DNA from: Candidatus Pelagibacter sp. IMCC9063 | GTDB taxonomy: Bacteria > Pseudomonadota > Alphaproteobacteria > Pelagibacterales > Pelagibacteraceae | Assembly: GCF_000195085.1 (NCBI RefSeq) | Contig: NC_015380.1 | Location: 730,001 to 794,000, forward strand | Length of the DNA stretch: 64,000 nucleotides | Direction: 5' to 3' | Shown: positions 1 to 9,636 of the stretch, piece by piece | How positions within the stretch are numbered: position 1 is the stretch's first letter | Layout of the letters: each line of letters starts with the position of its first letter | Position numbers and translations under genes: made by a program | Notes under the pieces: model-generated | Databases searched by the model: none | Seen by the model: the letters and a program-made list of their open reading frames with translations, nothing else | Told to the model about the DNA's origin: nothing

Positions 1-738
1 CTTGAAATTGCCAATTATGCCAATATTGAACTAAAAAATATAAATTCTGCAAGACCAATTGCATTATTTGGAGACTCGGTAACAACAGATCATATATCAC
101 CATCAAGTGTAATTACCAAAGGCACTGCAGCTTGGGATTATCTAGAAGGGCTTGGTTTGGATAGTAAAGATTTTAGTAATTTTTTAACCAGAAGAGCTAA
201 TCATGAAATTGTAAGCAGGTCCTCATTTGCTAGTTTAAGATTAAGAAATTTAATGACTCCTAATTCAGAAGGTAGTTTTACTATTAAGTACCCAGAAGAA
301 AAAGTGATGAGACTTTATGATGCTGCCATGAAATACAAGGAAGAAAATACAGAAATAATTGTGATAGCCGGAGAAAATTATGGATGTGGTTCGTCAAGAG
401 ACGTGGCTGCAAAAGGACCTTTGTTAATTGGCATTAAAGCTATCATTGCAAAAAGTTTTGAAAGAATACACAGGTCTAATCTTGTTGGAATGGGTATTTT
501 GCCTTTGGAATTTGAAAAGAATTACGGAATAGAAGAATTGGGAATAGCGAAAACTGACAGATTTAGCGTCCTTGGAATAAAAGATATAAATGATGATAAT
601 AAAATTTTAGATTTGGTAATTGAAAAGCAAAATGGCGAAAAAATTAACACAAAGTTAAAAGCTAGATTGGATACTCCGGACGAAGTTATATTTTGGAAAA
701 ATGGAGGAATACTTCCTACGGCATGGAAAGAAGCTTAA
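1..738 (+). CDS. Aconitase / 2-methylisocitrate dehydratase (AcnD-type), 3' part
   Basis: The open frame enters from the left edge, so only the last 245 codons are visible. It shows the aconitase motif GDSVTTDHISP at visible residues 24-34 and the swivelling-domain motif NYGCGSSRD at about 126-134, followed by FERIHRSNLVGMG. The Fe-S cluster domain lies outside the window. Aconitases interconvert citrate and isocitrate. The AcnD branch dehydrates 2-methylcitrate and needs PrpF, and prpF starts 18 bases downstream, so I infer the AcnD role. A housekeeping aconitase cannot be excluded from this fragment. Confidence 0.85.
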   Translation, partial: LEIANYANIELKNINSARPIALFGDSVTTDHISPSSVITKGTAAWDYLEGLGLDSKDFSNFLTRRANHEIVSRSSFASLRLRNLMTPNSEGSFTIKYPEEKVMRLYDAAMKYKEENTEIIVIAGENYGCGSSRDVAAKGPLLIGIKAIIAKSFERIHRSNLVGMGILPLEFEKNYGIEELGIAKTDRFSVLGIKDINDDNKILDLVIEKQNGEKINTKLKARLDTPDEVIFWKNGGILPTAWKEA

Positions 739-756
739 AATAAGAAATTTTATTTT

Positions 757-1890
757 ATGAAACAAAATTGGGTCACAGCAGCTTATTATCGTGGGGGAAC
801 AAGCAAAGGAGTTTTTTTTCAAGCAAAAGACTTGCCAACAGCTAGTGAAGATGAGTTAAGTAAAATTTTTTTAAAAGTAATTGGAAGTCCAGATCCAAAT
901 GGAAGACAGCTAAATGGAATGGGAGGTGGGGTTTCTTCCGTTTCTAAGTGTGTAATCATAAGCCCCTCTAAAAGAGAAGATGCTGATGTTGATTATAATT
1001 TTATTCAGTTAGCAGTAGAAGAACCAGTTGCAGAATGGAATAACAATTGTGGTAATCTATCTGGAGCAGTTGGGCCATATGCGGTTAATACTAGAATTAT
1101 AAAACCTCAAGAAGGTGAAAATAAAATTAGAATTTATCAAGTAAATACAGATAAGATAATTCACTCTACTTTTGATGTTAAGGATGGAATTGCCCTTACT
1201 GAAGGAGATTATTCTATTGCTGGTGTTTCAGGAACAGCTTCTAAAGTTAGGTTAGACTACCTTTCTCCAGGCGGTTCCGGAACTGGAAAATTATTACCAA
1301 CTGGAAATGTAATTGATGAAATAGATATTGAGGGTCACGGTAAAATTAAGGTAAGTATTATTGATGCGGCAACTCCACTTGTTTATATTTTAGCAAAAGA
1401 TTTAAATCTTACCTGCGCTGAATCACCAGATGAATTAGATTCAAAAATAAAACAAATGGAAATAGTTCAAAAAATCAGAAGAAAGTGCGCATTTATAATT
1501 GGCTTATGTAAATCGGAAAATGAAGCTTCAATGAATACTCCAAGAATTGGAATAGTTTCTAGTCCAAAGGATTACCAAAGTTTGGATAAATCTAATGTAA
1601 AAGCTGACACCTACGATATTTGTACAAGAATGTTTTCAATGGGAAAGACTCATAAAGCTATAATGGGAACTGCATGTGTAAATATTGGAGTAGCAGCAGC
1701 AATCAAAGGAACCATACCATTTCAAGTCAAAAGAGAAGGTGCGGATGATTTGGCATTAAGAGTAGGAAATCCTTCTGGTATTATTGTTGCAGGTTCTGTA
1801 ATTAATCAAGATAATAAGACTGCAGAAGCAGTATCGGCTGTGATGTACAGGACGTTCAGACCACTTATGATAGGTAAAGTTTTAGTTTAA
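757..1890 (+). CDS. prpF: PrpF family 2-methylaconitate isomerase
   Basis: This 377-residue protein has the PrpF family landmarks: YYRGGTSKGVFF near residue 10, GGGVSSVSK near 56 and NNCGNLSGAVGPYA near 95. PrpF isomerises 2-methylaconitate in the AcnD-dependent methylcitrate route of propionate oxidation. Its length matches the family (about 380-400). It follows the aconitase-type gene at 18 bases, so the two are probably cotranscribed. The site before the ATG is a weak ribosome binding site. Related tautomerases act on 4-oxalomesaconate, so the substrate is inferred from context. Confidence 0.85.
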   Translation: MKQNWVTAAYYRGGTSKGVFFQAKDLPTASEDELSKIFLKVIGSPDPNGRQLNGMGGGVSSVSKCVIISPSKREDADVDYNFIQLAVEEPVAEWNNNCGNLSGAVGPYAVNTRIIKPQEGENKIRIYQVNTDKIIHSTFDVKDGIALTEGDYSIAGVSGTASKVRLDYLSPGGSGTGKLLPTGNVIDEIDIEGHGKIKVSIIDAATPLVYILAKDLNLTCAESPDELDSKIKQMEIVQKIRRKCAFIIGLCKSENEASMNTPRIGIVSSPKDYQSLDKSNVKADTYDICTRMFSMGKTHKAIMGTACVNIGVAAAIKGTIPFQVKREGADDLALRVGNPSGIIVAGSVINQDNKTAEAVSAVMYRTFRPLMIGKVLV

Positions 1891-1892
1891 TT

Positions 1893-2744
1893 TTAAACAG
1901 CTATTTTTGTATCGCCGGTAATTTGAGTTCTATGCATAACTCTTCTTGTATTTGGATCAAAAGCATCTCTTTTATGAAGTACATAAAGATTTTTCCACAT
2001 CAAAAGATCTCCCACATCCCATTTCTGGGTCCAAGTATATTTATCTTGTGTTGCATGGTCCCATAACTGATCAAGAATTGTTTCACTCTCTTCTAGTGAC
2101 AAGCCAATTATGTACGCATGAGGTCTTCTACCAAGAAATAATATTTTTTTATTTGTTAAAGGGTCTGTTGCAATAATTGGATGTTTTGCACCTGGAGTTT
2201 TAGATGGATCACTAACCTCTTCGTATCCTTTTCGAAGCATTCCAGCACTATTGTGTGCACTATCATGAATCAATAATTTTCCTTCTATTTGCAATTTTAA
2301 ATCACTAGGAAGTTCTTCATAAGCTTTCATCATATTTGCAAAATGAGTATGACCTTGATTTTCAGGCACTTCCAAAGAATATAAAATTCCTGCTTTAGGG
2401 GGCATTTCATTGTAAGTCATGTCGGCATGCCAAACAGCCTCACCATCTCCTAAATTTCCAATTGGTTTTCCTAAATTTTTAACATTGGATATGACGTTAA
2501 TTTCAGGATGATCTGGAGAAAAATTAATTCCATAGGGATTTGGTGCTGGCAAATCCAAATTTCCAAAATTCTTACTATAATGAATTAAACGCTCATCTGA
2601 TAAGTTCTGTTTTTTAAATACTAGAACTAAATTTTCTGACCAGGCTTGATTAATAAAATCCAATTCTTCTTTGGTTAGGTTTTTTTCAAGATTAACGTTT
2701 CTGATTTCAGCACCAAGAGAACGATTACTTTTTACAATTTCCAT
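1893..2744 (-). CDS. TauD/TfdA family 2-oxoglutarate-dependent dioxygenase
   Basis: The 283-residue protein carries the Fe(II) facial triad of the TauD/TfdA family: His106 and Asp108 in WHADMTY, and His257 in YVLHKRD. The Arg-rich NTRRVMHRTQI that follows would bind 2-oxoglutarate. Family members hydroxylate taurine, 2,4-D, alkylsulfates and similar acids, so the substrate cannot be read from the sequence. It ends 3 bases from the convergent prpF. It lies 49 bases downstream of an MmgE/PrpD gene on the same strand, which suggests membership of that operon. Confidence 0.85.
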   Translation of the reverse strand: MEIVKSNRSLGAEIRNVNLEKNLTKEELDFINQAWSENLVLVFKKQNLSDERLIHYSKNFGNLDLPAPNPYGINFSPDHPEINVISNVKNLGKPIGNLGDGEAVWHADMTYNEMPPKAGILYSLEVPENQGHTHFANMMKAYEELPSDLKLQIEGKLLIHDSAHNSAGMLRKGYEEVSDPSKTPGAKHPIIATDPLTNKKILFLGRRPHAYIIGLSLEESETILDQLWDHATQDKYTWTQKWDVGDLLMWKNLYVLHKRDAFDPNTRRVMHRTQITGDTKIAV

Positions 2745-2793
2745 AAAAAAAAACTATTAGATAGGGTATGTAATTACAATAGTTAATTTTGAA

Positions 2794-4140
2794 TTAAATT
2801 TTAAAATTTAACACTGCCATTAAATCTTTTATTTTAAAGTCTTCATGCAGAACCAGCTGAATCAATTGATGTACTTGGTCTTTTGGGTAGGCTTTTAATA
2901 ACTCTTTTGCTTTATTGGAAATTTCTTCCTCATTCATAGGATTATCAGGAGTCCCACGTACAGCTTTTGCATGATGAGATAGTTCTGAATTATCGTTAAA
3001 AACAATTTTTACTTTTGCTTGCCTTTCTGGTCTTGCAATAGCCAATTCCTCACTAGGTACTGCTATTATCTTTTTTCTTACTTCTAAAACTTCCTTGTCA
3101 GTAAATAATTTTTCATCATGCACTTCATTATAACCAATAGTCTTTTTAACAATATAAAGGGCAGCCAGGTGTTGAGCGCAAATATTAGGAATGCTCCTAT
3201 CGCTAACAATATCAAACCTGTCTGAAGGAATATCAATTTTAATTTCTTTTATTTCCTTATGATCAAATTGTTTTTGTTTTAAAATAGCTTCAATAGCATC
3301 CAAGATTGCTTGAATAGGAGATCCCACACACCATTTTTTTATCGAAGTGTTATCAATTTCAAAAACAGTTCCAAGATCTTTAATAATAATTTCAGGTTTA
3401 GGATTGTGAGCAAATGCTTCTAACAAACCTCTATGTCCTAAAAGAGGATCTTCAACGGACGTGAAGTTTTCTTTTGCTAGCAAAGCAGAGTAAATTCCAT
3501 TTCTTGTAGTCATTCCTGAAAATACAAATGCTTTTTCAATATGCTCCTTATCTCTATTCCAACAGGCAAGTCCGGAAGTTTGTTGAATAGTATAAGATAA
3601 TAAATAATTACACTGTTCTTGATTTAACTTTAATAAAGAACCTGCAGCCACAGCAGCTCCAAAAATAGTACCAATGCTGTGGGTTGCAAAAATAGTTGTC
3701 TTGGGTGTTTTGTAGCCCATGCTCATATTAATTCTAACTCCAACATCATAACCAAGAGCTATCGCTTTTAACAAATCGGAGTGAGAAGAATTTTCTTTTT
3801 CAGCTATAGCTAATGCAGCTGGCACAATGGCACAACCAGGATGAAATCTTCCATTAGTATGAGTATCATCGGTTTCATCGGCATGAGCTGCCATCCCATT
3901 TGATAAGCCTGCATGGATTGCGCTAACTTTTATATCATTTCCAATTAAAGTAGATTCTGGATTTCCACCTTGGGATTTTGCAAATTCAAAAGCTTTTTTT
4001 CCTGGCGGTAATAATCTTCCGGTGAGAATTGCAACCAAGGTATCCAATAAATGAAAGCGAGTATTTTTTTGAGTTACCTCCGGCAATTCATTGTGAATTG
4101 CTGAAGCAATGTATTTTGTAAGTTCTTGTTGAATGTCCAT
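2794..4140 (-). CDS. MmgE/PrpD family protein
   Basis: This 448-residue protein has the MmgE/PrpD fold. Signs include the early HADETDDTH motif near residue 86, GRFHPGCAIVPAALA near 97 and HSIGTIFGAA near 153. The family contains 2-methylcitrate dehydratase, cis-aconitate decarboxylase and iminodisuccinate epimerase. The start codon shares one base with the stop of the upstream prpD-like gene (TAATG), so the two are probably translationally coupled. It is clearly a different subfamily from its neighbour, so the two are unlikely to do the same reaction. The substrate is unknown. Confidence 0.8.
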   Translation of the reverse strand: MDIQQELTKYIASAIHNELPEVTQKNTRFHLLDTLVAILTGRLLPPGKKAFEFAKSQGGNPESTLIGNDIKVSAIHAGLSNGMAAHADETDDTHTNGRFHPGCAIVPAALAIAEKENSSHSDLLKAIALGYDVGVRINMSMGYKTPKTTIFATHSIGTIFGAAVAAGSLLKLNQEQCNYLLSYTIQQTSGLACWNRDKEHIEKAFVFSGMTTRNGIYSALLAKENFTSVEDPLLGHRGLLEAFAHNPKPEIIIKDLGTVFEIDNTSIKKWCVGSPIQAILDAIEAILKQKQFDHKEIKEIKIDIPSDRFDIVSDRSIPNICAQHLAALYIVKKTIGYNEVHDEKLFTDKEVLEVRKKIIAVPSEELAIARPERQAKVKIVFNDNSELSHHAKAVRGTPDNPMNEEEISNKAKELLKAYPKDQVHQLIQLVLHEDFKIKDLMAVLNFKI

Positions 4141-5654
4141 TAATTAAATATCCCTTCTATTTTATTTTTGCTTAAATCGACTGTATTTTGATCACAAGTA
4201 AGATTTAGATTTTGGATTTCATTTGAATCTAGGTTTTCGAGGTTATTTATAAGGCTAATAAACCTTAACTCTTCTTGTTGCGAAACGAACCCATTTATAA
4301 GAGGTTGCATCTTCTTTATATATTCATTTCTTCCAAAAGGCGTTTTTCCACCAGGATGAGCATTCGCAAAATTTAATTGTTCTGTAATTTTAGTCCCATC
4401 ATTCATAATCACTTCAATTTTAGCACCCTGCACTTTTTTTAAAGGATCTTTTTCATTATAATATTTTTGATTAAAATCTGGATCTTCAAATGTTTCAACT
4501 TTTTTCCACAAATTAATAGTCTCTGGATTTTGCTTCCTCTCTTTACTATAGCTAGTTTCATGATGCCAAAACCCATCCTCTAAAGCAACAGCAAAAATGT
4601 ACATTGCTGAATGATCGAGAGTTTCCCTGGAAGCTTCCGGACTATATTTTTCAGGATCATTACTTCCAGACCCCATAACAATATGAGTATATTTTTTAGA
4701 ATAAATATTTATTTTTTTTATTTCTTTTAGGTCTTTAATTTTCTCTTTTAGAAGAAATGCCACATCAATAATAGAGTTTCCATGATAGCCGGCTGAATGT
4801 TCTTTGGTAAATGTAGAAAGAATTCCTGCGCGAGGTGCATTTTTTTCTGGAAGATTAATTTCAATATCTTCATTTTCTTTATGAAGCAAGATAGGAACGA
4901 TTCCGTAATCTCCTTCCCAAACTGGGCTAGGTCCTTTTTCTCCTCGGATCGCCCGATCAATTGCATCAATCGCATTTCTTCCAACTAACCCTGGTGCAAA
5001 TGCTTTCCAACTAGAAAGATTTCCTTTTCTTCCTTGTCTCGTAAAAATAGAAGTGTGAGCACTGTATTGTATGGCTTGATAAATAGTTTCTTCGTCAAGA
5101 TTTAACATTGCACCTATACCTCCTGTAATTGCTGGACCCAAATGACCTACGTGATCAATTTTATTTGGGTTTAAAGCAATAGACATTGAGAGCCGTAATT
5201 GAATTTCGTAACTGGTTGCAACTCCTCGGATAAGATCTTTCCCATTTAATTTTTTTTGCTGAGCAACTGCTAAAATGGTTGGGATACAATCGCCTGGATG
5301 ACAAGTTTCTTTAGCCATGATGTTGTCATGAAAATCTAATTCTCTAACCGCCACTGCATTAGCCCAAGCGGCCCACTCACAATTAAATTTTTCATCACTG
5401 CTTAATCCAAAAAGAGTAGATCCATTTTTATTTTTATGAAACATGGCTTGTGACCTTGCAACACAAACAGGATCTCTATTGATGGCTGCGATTGCAACAC
5501 CTGCATTATCAATCAAACGATTTCCAACCATCTCATTAATTGATTCGTTGGATTCCCATGGTTGCGCCGCCATTGATGCTAAGAGCCACGCAAGTTGGTT
5601 TTTTTTTTCAATTCTTTTTCCTGGACTGGGGATGATTATTTTATTGGAAAGCAT
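4140..5654 (-). CDS. prpD: PrpD-like 2-methylcitrate dehydratase
   Basis: The protein has 504 residues, in the PrpD size range. It shows RELDFHDNIMAKETCHPGD, RGEKGPSPVWEGDYG and TFTKEHSAGYHG, motifs that as I recall them mark 2-methylcitrate dehydratases of the actinobacterial/MmgE type. The C-terminal ANAHPGGKTPFGR also fits. The enzyme would dehydrate 2-methylcitrate to methylaconitate. It is first in a minus-strand operon with another MmgE/PrpD gene and a TauD-type dioxygenase, divergent from the tctCBA operon. No prpB or prpC is visible in the window. Confidence 0.75.
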   Translation of the reverse strand: MLSNKIIIPSPGKRIEKKNQLAWLLASMAAQPWESNESINEMVGNRLIDNAGVAIAAINRDPVCVARSQAMFHKNKNGSTLFGLSSDEKFNCEWAAWANAVAVRELDFHDNIMAKETCHPGDCIPTILAVAQQKKLNGKDLIRGVATSYEIQLRLSMSIALNPNKIDHVGHLGPAITGGIGAMLNLDEETIYQAIQYSAHTSIFTRQGRKGNLSSWKAFAPGLVGRNAIDAIDRAIRGEKGPSPVWEGDYGIVPILLHKENEDIEINLPEKNAPRAGILSTFTKEHSAGYHGNSIIDVAFLLKEKIKDLKEIKKINIYSKKYTHIVMGSGSNDPEKYSPEASRETLDHSAMYIFAVALEDGFWHHETSYSKERKQNPETINLWKKVETFEDPDFNQKYYNEKDPLKKVQGAKIEVIMNDGTKITEQLNFANAHPGGKTPFGRNEYIKKMQPLINGFVSQQEELRFISLINNLENLDSNEIQNLNLTCDQNTVDLSKNKIEGIFN

Positions 5655-5731
5655 TTTCTTTTTTTAATTTAATTTTAAATTCATACTATTGCTAGTTTAT
5701 TTCATTATTTGTTTGATGTTGCAAAATCATA

Positions 5732-5746
5732 TTTCGCATTGTGAAA
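5732..5746. promoter_or_regulatory. Operator-like inverted repeat
   Basis: TTTCGCATTGTGAAA is a 7-1-7 inverted repeat with one mismatch. It lies in the 166-base gap between the divergent prpD and tctC starts. The form resembles IclR-family operators, but no IclR gene is in the window, so the regulator is unknown. Confidence 0.4.
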
Positions 5747-5820
5747 CTATGTTTTGTATATTGATATAAATTTTTTTTATGATAGTTTTAATTTTATAAA
5801 AACAAACAATGGGGGAAATA

Positions 5821-6825
5821 ATGACAAATAACTTTAAAAAACTTTTTGGTTTTTTTTCGGTTGCTGCTTTAATTCTTACTTCTTTAGTTGGAACAGCTGA
5901 TGCTGGTTCTCACAAAAAGAAAAAAGGAAGCTACGCAACAAAAGGATGTGATCCGATTCAAGTCGTGATCCATGCTTCATACGGTGGTGGTACAGATACT
6001 ACTGCAAGAATGATGTCAGTTAGAACTAGAAGAAACTTAAAAGCTGATATTCAAGTAGTTGGTAAAAGAGGTGGATCTGGAGCGAAAGCACAGAACTACA
6101 CTTTAACTAGACCTAAAGATGGTTGTACTATTATGGCTCTTACAGAGTCTCATTTATATACAATGGCTAGAGGAAAATCTAACATGAAGATCGGTGATCT
6201 TGTTGGAGTTGCTAGAGCTATGGAAGAACCTACTTTCATTGTAGTAAATGCTAAAAATAAAAAACTAAGCACAATTAAAAAACTAGTTAAAGAAGCTAAC
6301 AAAAAACCGATTACTGCAGGTATTGCATCTATCGGTGGAACAGAACACATTGGTATGTACCAAATTTCAAAAGCTGCGGGTATACCTTTTAAAGCCGTTT
6401 CTTTTGGTTCGGGCGCACAAAGTTTAGCTGCACTTGCTTCTGGAAAAATCGATGTTGCATTACTTAATCCAAGTGAAGCCGCAGGATTGATCCAAGACAA
6501 AAAAGTGAAAGCTGTTCTTTTATTGGCTGAAAAAAGAATGCCAGACTATAAAAAAGTGCCTTCATCTTATGAACTAGGTTGGAAAGTAAAAGTTTCAACT
6601 ACTAGAGGTTATGCTGTTCTTAAAGGAACTCCACAGCCAATCATAAATGAGATCTCTAAAGCAATGGTTAAAGCGATGAAACACGAAATATTCGCTAACT
6701 ATCTTAAAGGTGCTTCTTTAGACCCTGCTACTAGCCCTGCTGGTACAGAAGTTTGGGATAAGCAACTTAAACAAAACTTTGTAAATGCTCAAGACGCATT
6801 AAAAGGTTTAGGACTAATTAAATAA
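5821..6825 (+). CDS. tctC: TTT transporter substrate-binding protein (TctC family)
   Basis: A secreted binding protein of the Bug/TctC family with a signal peptide (KKLFGFFSVAALILTSLVG, cleavage near TADAG). The mature part has the diagnostic YGGGTDTTARMM stretch and GGTEHIGM. I chose the ATG at 5821 because GGGGGAA at about 5811-5817 is a good ribosome binding site for it; the ATG at 5809 lies inside that site. It delivers a carboxylate to the TctBA permease encoded next. The ligand is unknown; the divergent prpD operon suggests a C3-C6 organic acid. Confidence 0.88.
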   Translation: MTNNFKKLFGFFSVAALILTSLVGTADAGSHKKKKGSYATKGCDPIQVVIHASYGGGTDTTARMMSVRTRRNLKADIQVVGKRGGSGAKAQNYTLTRPKDGCTIMALTESHLYTMARGKSNMKIGDLVGVARAMEEPTFIVVNAKNKKLSTIKKLVKEANKKPITAGIASIGGTEHIGMYQISKAAGIPFKAVSFGSGAQSLAALASGKIDVALLNPSEAAGLIQDKKVKAVLLLAEKRMPDYKKVPSSYELGWKVKVSTTRGYAVLKGTPQPIINEISKAMVKAMKHEIFANYLKGASLDPATSPAGTEVWDKQLKQNFVNAQDALKGLGLIK

Positions 6826-6846
6826 TCTAGGAATTGATATTTAAAC

Positions 6847-7374
6847 ATGTCTGATAAAAAATTAAATCCCGCATCTAAATACACTTTAGGTGCGGGGTTA
6901 ATTCACAAAGTTGATTTAATAGTAGCGAGTATTATTATTATTGGTGGAGGCTTCATGTATTATGAGGCAACTCTTTTCCCCGCTGCTCCAAATATTTTAG
7001 GTGATACGTTGAATGCAGATGTATTTCCAAAAATGCTAATTGTTCTTATGATTATCTTGGCAAGCATTATTCCTTTTGAAATAAGCTTTATGCCAGAAAA
7101 AATTGCAAAAATTGACAAGGGTAGATCTGTAAGCTTAGAACCAATTACCTGGAAAACTATTGTCTTACTTATAGCTTTAGTTTCGGTTGCAGAGTTTTTA
7201 GGCCCTGCAGTCACTATGTTTGTTACAGCTGTGTCTTTCCCACTTGTTTGGGGGGAAAAAAATTATCTAAGAATAGCAATTTATTCGGTTGCATTCCCAA
7301 TATTTGTTTACTTAGTATTCAACAAGGTGCTTGGTCTATTCTTTGATCCAGGCGTATTAAAATATCTCAACTAA
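6847..7374 (+). CDS. tctB: TTT transporter small permease subunit (TctB family)
   Basis: A 175-residue membrane protein with four hydrophobic segments, the size and layout of TctB. The first segment is near residues 24-40 and the last near 145-165. It starts 21 bases after tctC and ends 20 bases before tctA, so the three form one operon. TctB subunits vary in sequence. This call rests on topology and on position between tctC and tctA. Confidence 0.82.
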   Translation: MSDKKLNPASKYTLGAGLIHKVDLIVASIIIIGGGFMYYEATLFPAAPNILGDTLNADVFPKMLIVLMIILASIIPFEISFMPEKIAKIDKGRSVSLEPITWKTIVLLIALVSVAEFLGPAVTMFVTAVSFPLVWGEKNYLRIAIYSVAFPIFVYLVFNKVLGLFFDPGVLKYLN

Positions 7375-7394
7375 CTAACTAAAGAATATAAATT

Positions 7395-8870
7395 ATGGAA
7401 CCAATTTTAAAAGGACTAGGACTATTATTAGAGTGGCAAAATGTTTTGCTAATTTTTGGAGGAGTGTTTATTGGGGTTTTGGTCGGTGCGTTACCCGGTT
7501 TAAGCTCTCCGATGGCCATCGCTCTTCTTATGCCTTTTACTATTAGTTTAGATCCAGTAGCATCTATTGCTATGATGGCAGCCCTTTATTGTGCTGGAAC
7601 ATTTGGTGGATCTATTACAGCCATATTAATTAATGCACCTGGTGCCCCTCCTGCAGTAGCAACTGCATTTGATGGATATCCAATGGCAAGAAACGGCGAG
7701 CCTGGAAGAGCTTTGGGACTTGCTGCAGTTTCAAGTGTATTTGGTGGTATTTTTAGTTTAGTTATTTTTATAGCTGCAACTCCTTTGTTAGCTGAAATTG
7801 CTTTAAGTTTTGGCCCAGTAGAATATTTTGGTTTGGCTATTTTTGCACTATCTATGTTAGCTTCCATGAGTGGAAAGTCTTCTATTAGAAATTTAATAGC
7901 AGGAGCAATTGGAGTTTTGATATCTACAGTGGGTGTTCACTTAGCAACTGGTGTAGAACGATTTGATTTTGGTGTTGCTGAATTAACAGAAGGTATTCAT
8001 TTCGTGCCAGTATTAATTGGCCTATTTGCGATGTCTGAATTGTTAACGCAATCTTCAACACTACAAGATGCTGTTAGAGTAATGACAGCAAAGTCTTTAA
8101 AGTTACCTACCTTTGCAGAGTTAAAAAAATTAAAAGGTCTAATTTTAAGATCTTCGGGTTTAGGAACTTTTATAGGAATTTTACCAGCAGAGGGTTCAAC
8201 TGTAGCTGCCATGATGGGTTACAATGAAGCTAAAAGATGGTCTAAAACTCCAGAAAAATTTGGTACAGGACACGATGAAGGTATTGTTGGTCCGGAAGCT
8301 GCAAACAATGCAGCGGCAGGTGGAGCAATGGTTCCAACTCTTGCCTTGGGTATTCCTGGAAGCGGAACTACTGCATTAATTTTAGCAGCTTTAGTTATGC
8401 ATGGATTTAGACCTGGTCCTTACTTAATTACAGAAACACCAGAACTAGTTTATGCTATCTTCGGAGCTATGCTTATTGCAAACTTTGCCTTTTTAGGAAT
8501 TGGACTTGCTGGAGCTAGGTTTTTCTCTTTAGTTACCTTTATACCAAAAAGATTTTTGTGGCCTTCTGTTTTCATTTTCTCTCTAATAGGATCTTATGCT
8601 TACAGCTCAGCTTTTTTCGACGTATGGGTTATGTTGATCTCTGGTATCGTTGGCTTCTTTATGATGAGACACGGTTTTTCTCCTGCTCCATTAGTAATGG
8701 GTCTTATTTTAGGACCGCTAGTAGAAGAAACGTTTACTCAAGCGATGGTTATTCATGATAGTAGTTTCTTTCAGTTCTTTGAAAGTGGTGTCTTTATCGT
8801 CTTTATGGTTATGACAGTCATAAGCTTAAGTAGTCCTTTTTGGCCCAAGATATTTAAGAAAAAAAAGTAA
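7395..8870 (+). CDS. tctA: TTT transporter large permease subunit (TctA family)
   Basis: The 491-residue protein is a polytopic membrane protein with the TctA signature GALPGLSSPMAIALLMPFT near residue 31. A second conserved block, PTLALGIPGSGTTALILAAL, lies near 312-331. TctA forms the transport channel for carboxylates delivered by TctC. It closes the tctCBA operon; an SDR gene with a TTG start follows 4 bases later and is probably cotranscribed, linking uptake to metabolism of the imported compound. Confidence 0.92.
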   Translation: MEPILKGLGLLLEWQNVLLIFGGVFIGVLVGALPGLSSPMAIALLMPFTISLDPVASIAMMAALYCAGTFGGSITAILINAPGAPPAVATAFDGYPMARNGEPGRALGLAAVSSVFGGIFSLVIFIAATPLLAEIALSFGPVEYFGLAIFALSMLASMSGKSSIRNLIAGAIGVLISTVGVHLATGVERFDFGVAELTEGIHFVPVLIGLFAMSELLTQSSTLQDAVRVMTAKSLKLPTFAELKKLKGLILRSSGLGTFIGILPAEGSTVAAMMGYNEAKRWSKTPEKFGTGHDEGIVGPEAANNAAAGGAMVPTLALGIPGSGTTALILAALVMHGFRPGPYLITETPELVYAIFGAMLIANFAFLGIGLAGARFFSLVTFIPKRFLWPSVFIFSLIGSYAYSSAFFDVWVMLISGIVGFFMMRHGFSPAPLVMGLILGPLVEETFTQAMVIHDSSFFQFFESGVFIVFMVMTVISLSSPFWPKIFKKKK

Positions 8871-8874
8871 GCAA

Positions 8875-9636
8875 TTGAGCTCAAAAATATCTAACAAGGT
8901 AGCCGTTATAACCGGCGGAGCAAGAATGATAGGTCGTGCAACGGCTTTAAAACTTGCGAAGCAAGACTTTGATATCTTAATTCACACTGGAGGTAAAAGT
9001 TTAGAAGAAGCTAAAAAAACTTCTGAAATGATTTCTGCCTTGTCTAAAAAGTGTGAAATAGTTACAGGCGATCTTACCGATTTAAAAACCATCGAATCTA
9101 TTAAAAACAAAGCTCATGAAATGGGCAATCCTTTGGTTTTAATTAATAATGCAGGAATGCGTATTCACGAAATTTTCGAAAAAATTACTTACGAAGACTG
9201 GAAAAAAATAATGACAGTTAATGTAGATGCTGCATTTTTATGTGCTCAGGCATTAATTGGTTCTATGACAGATCATAAATGGGGGAGAGTAGTGAATATT
9301 GGAGGAATGTCTGCTCACGTTGGTGCAAGAGAAAGAGCACATGTGGTTACTTCTAAGGCAGCCTTAGTTGGGTTGACCAAAGCCATTAGTATGGAATTTA
9401 TTGAGAGAGGTATTACTTGTAATTGCGTAGTGCCAGGATTTATTGAAGATTTTGATACTGATAAAAATGAGTTACATGGTCATTGGTTAAAACATCCACA
9501 AACACCAAACCTTGCATCTGGTAGATATGGAAACCCTGAAGATGTCGCGGAAGTAATCTCTAATTTATGCAAAGAAGAAGCTAATTACATTAATGGACAA
9601 GTACTTCATGTAAATGGGGGAACCTACACACCGTGA
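8875..9636 (+). CDS. SDR family oxidoreductase lacking the catalytic Tyr
   Basis: A 253-residue short-chain dehydrogenase/reductase starting with TTG. The Rossmann motif TGGARMIG, NNAG and the C-terminal INGQVLHVNGGTY are intact. The YxxxK active site is altered: the expected Tyr four residues before Lys is Val (HVVTSK). The usual proton-donor residue is therefore absent, so it may use another residue, bind without classic catalysis or do an unusual reaction. It sits between tctA and an MmgE/PrpD gene, overlapping the latter by 4 bases (GTGA). Confidence 0.85.
   Translation: MSSKISNKVAVITGGARMIGRATALKLAKQDFDILIHTGGKSLEEAKKTSEMISALSKKCEIVTGDLTDLKTIESIKNKAHEMGNPLVLINNAGMRIHEIFEKITYEDWKKIMTVNVDAAFLCAQALIGSMTDHKWGRVVNIGGMSAHVGARERAHVVTSKAALVGLTKAISMEFIERGITCNCVVPGFIEDFDTDKNELHGHWLKHPQTPNLASGRYGNPEDVAEVISNLCKEEANYINGQVLHVNGGTYTP

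Noticed and set aside
5809-5820. ATG at 5809 as the first tctC start
   Set aside because: It sits inside the Shine-Dalgarno sequence GGGGGAA that serves the ATG at 5821, and the signal peptide fits the later start.
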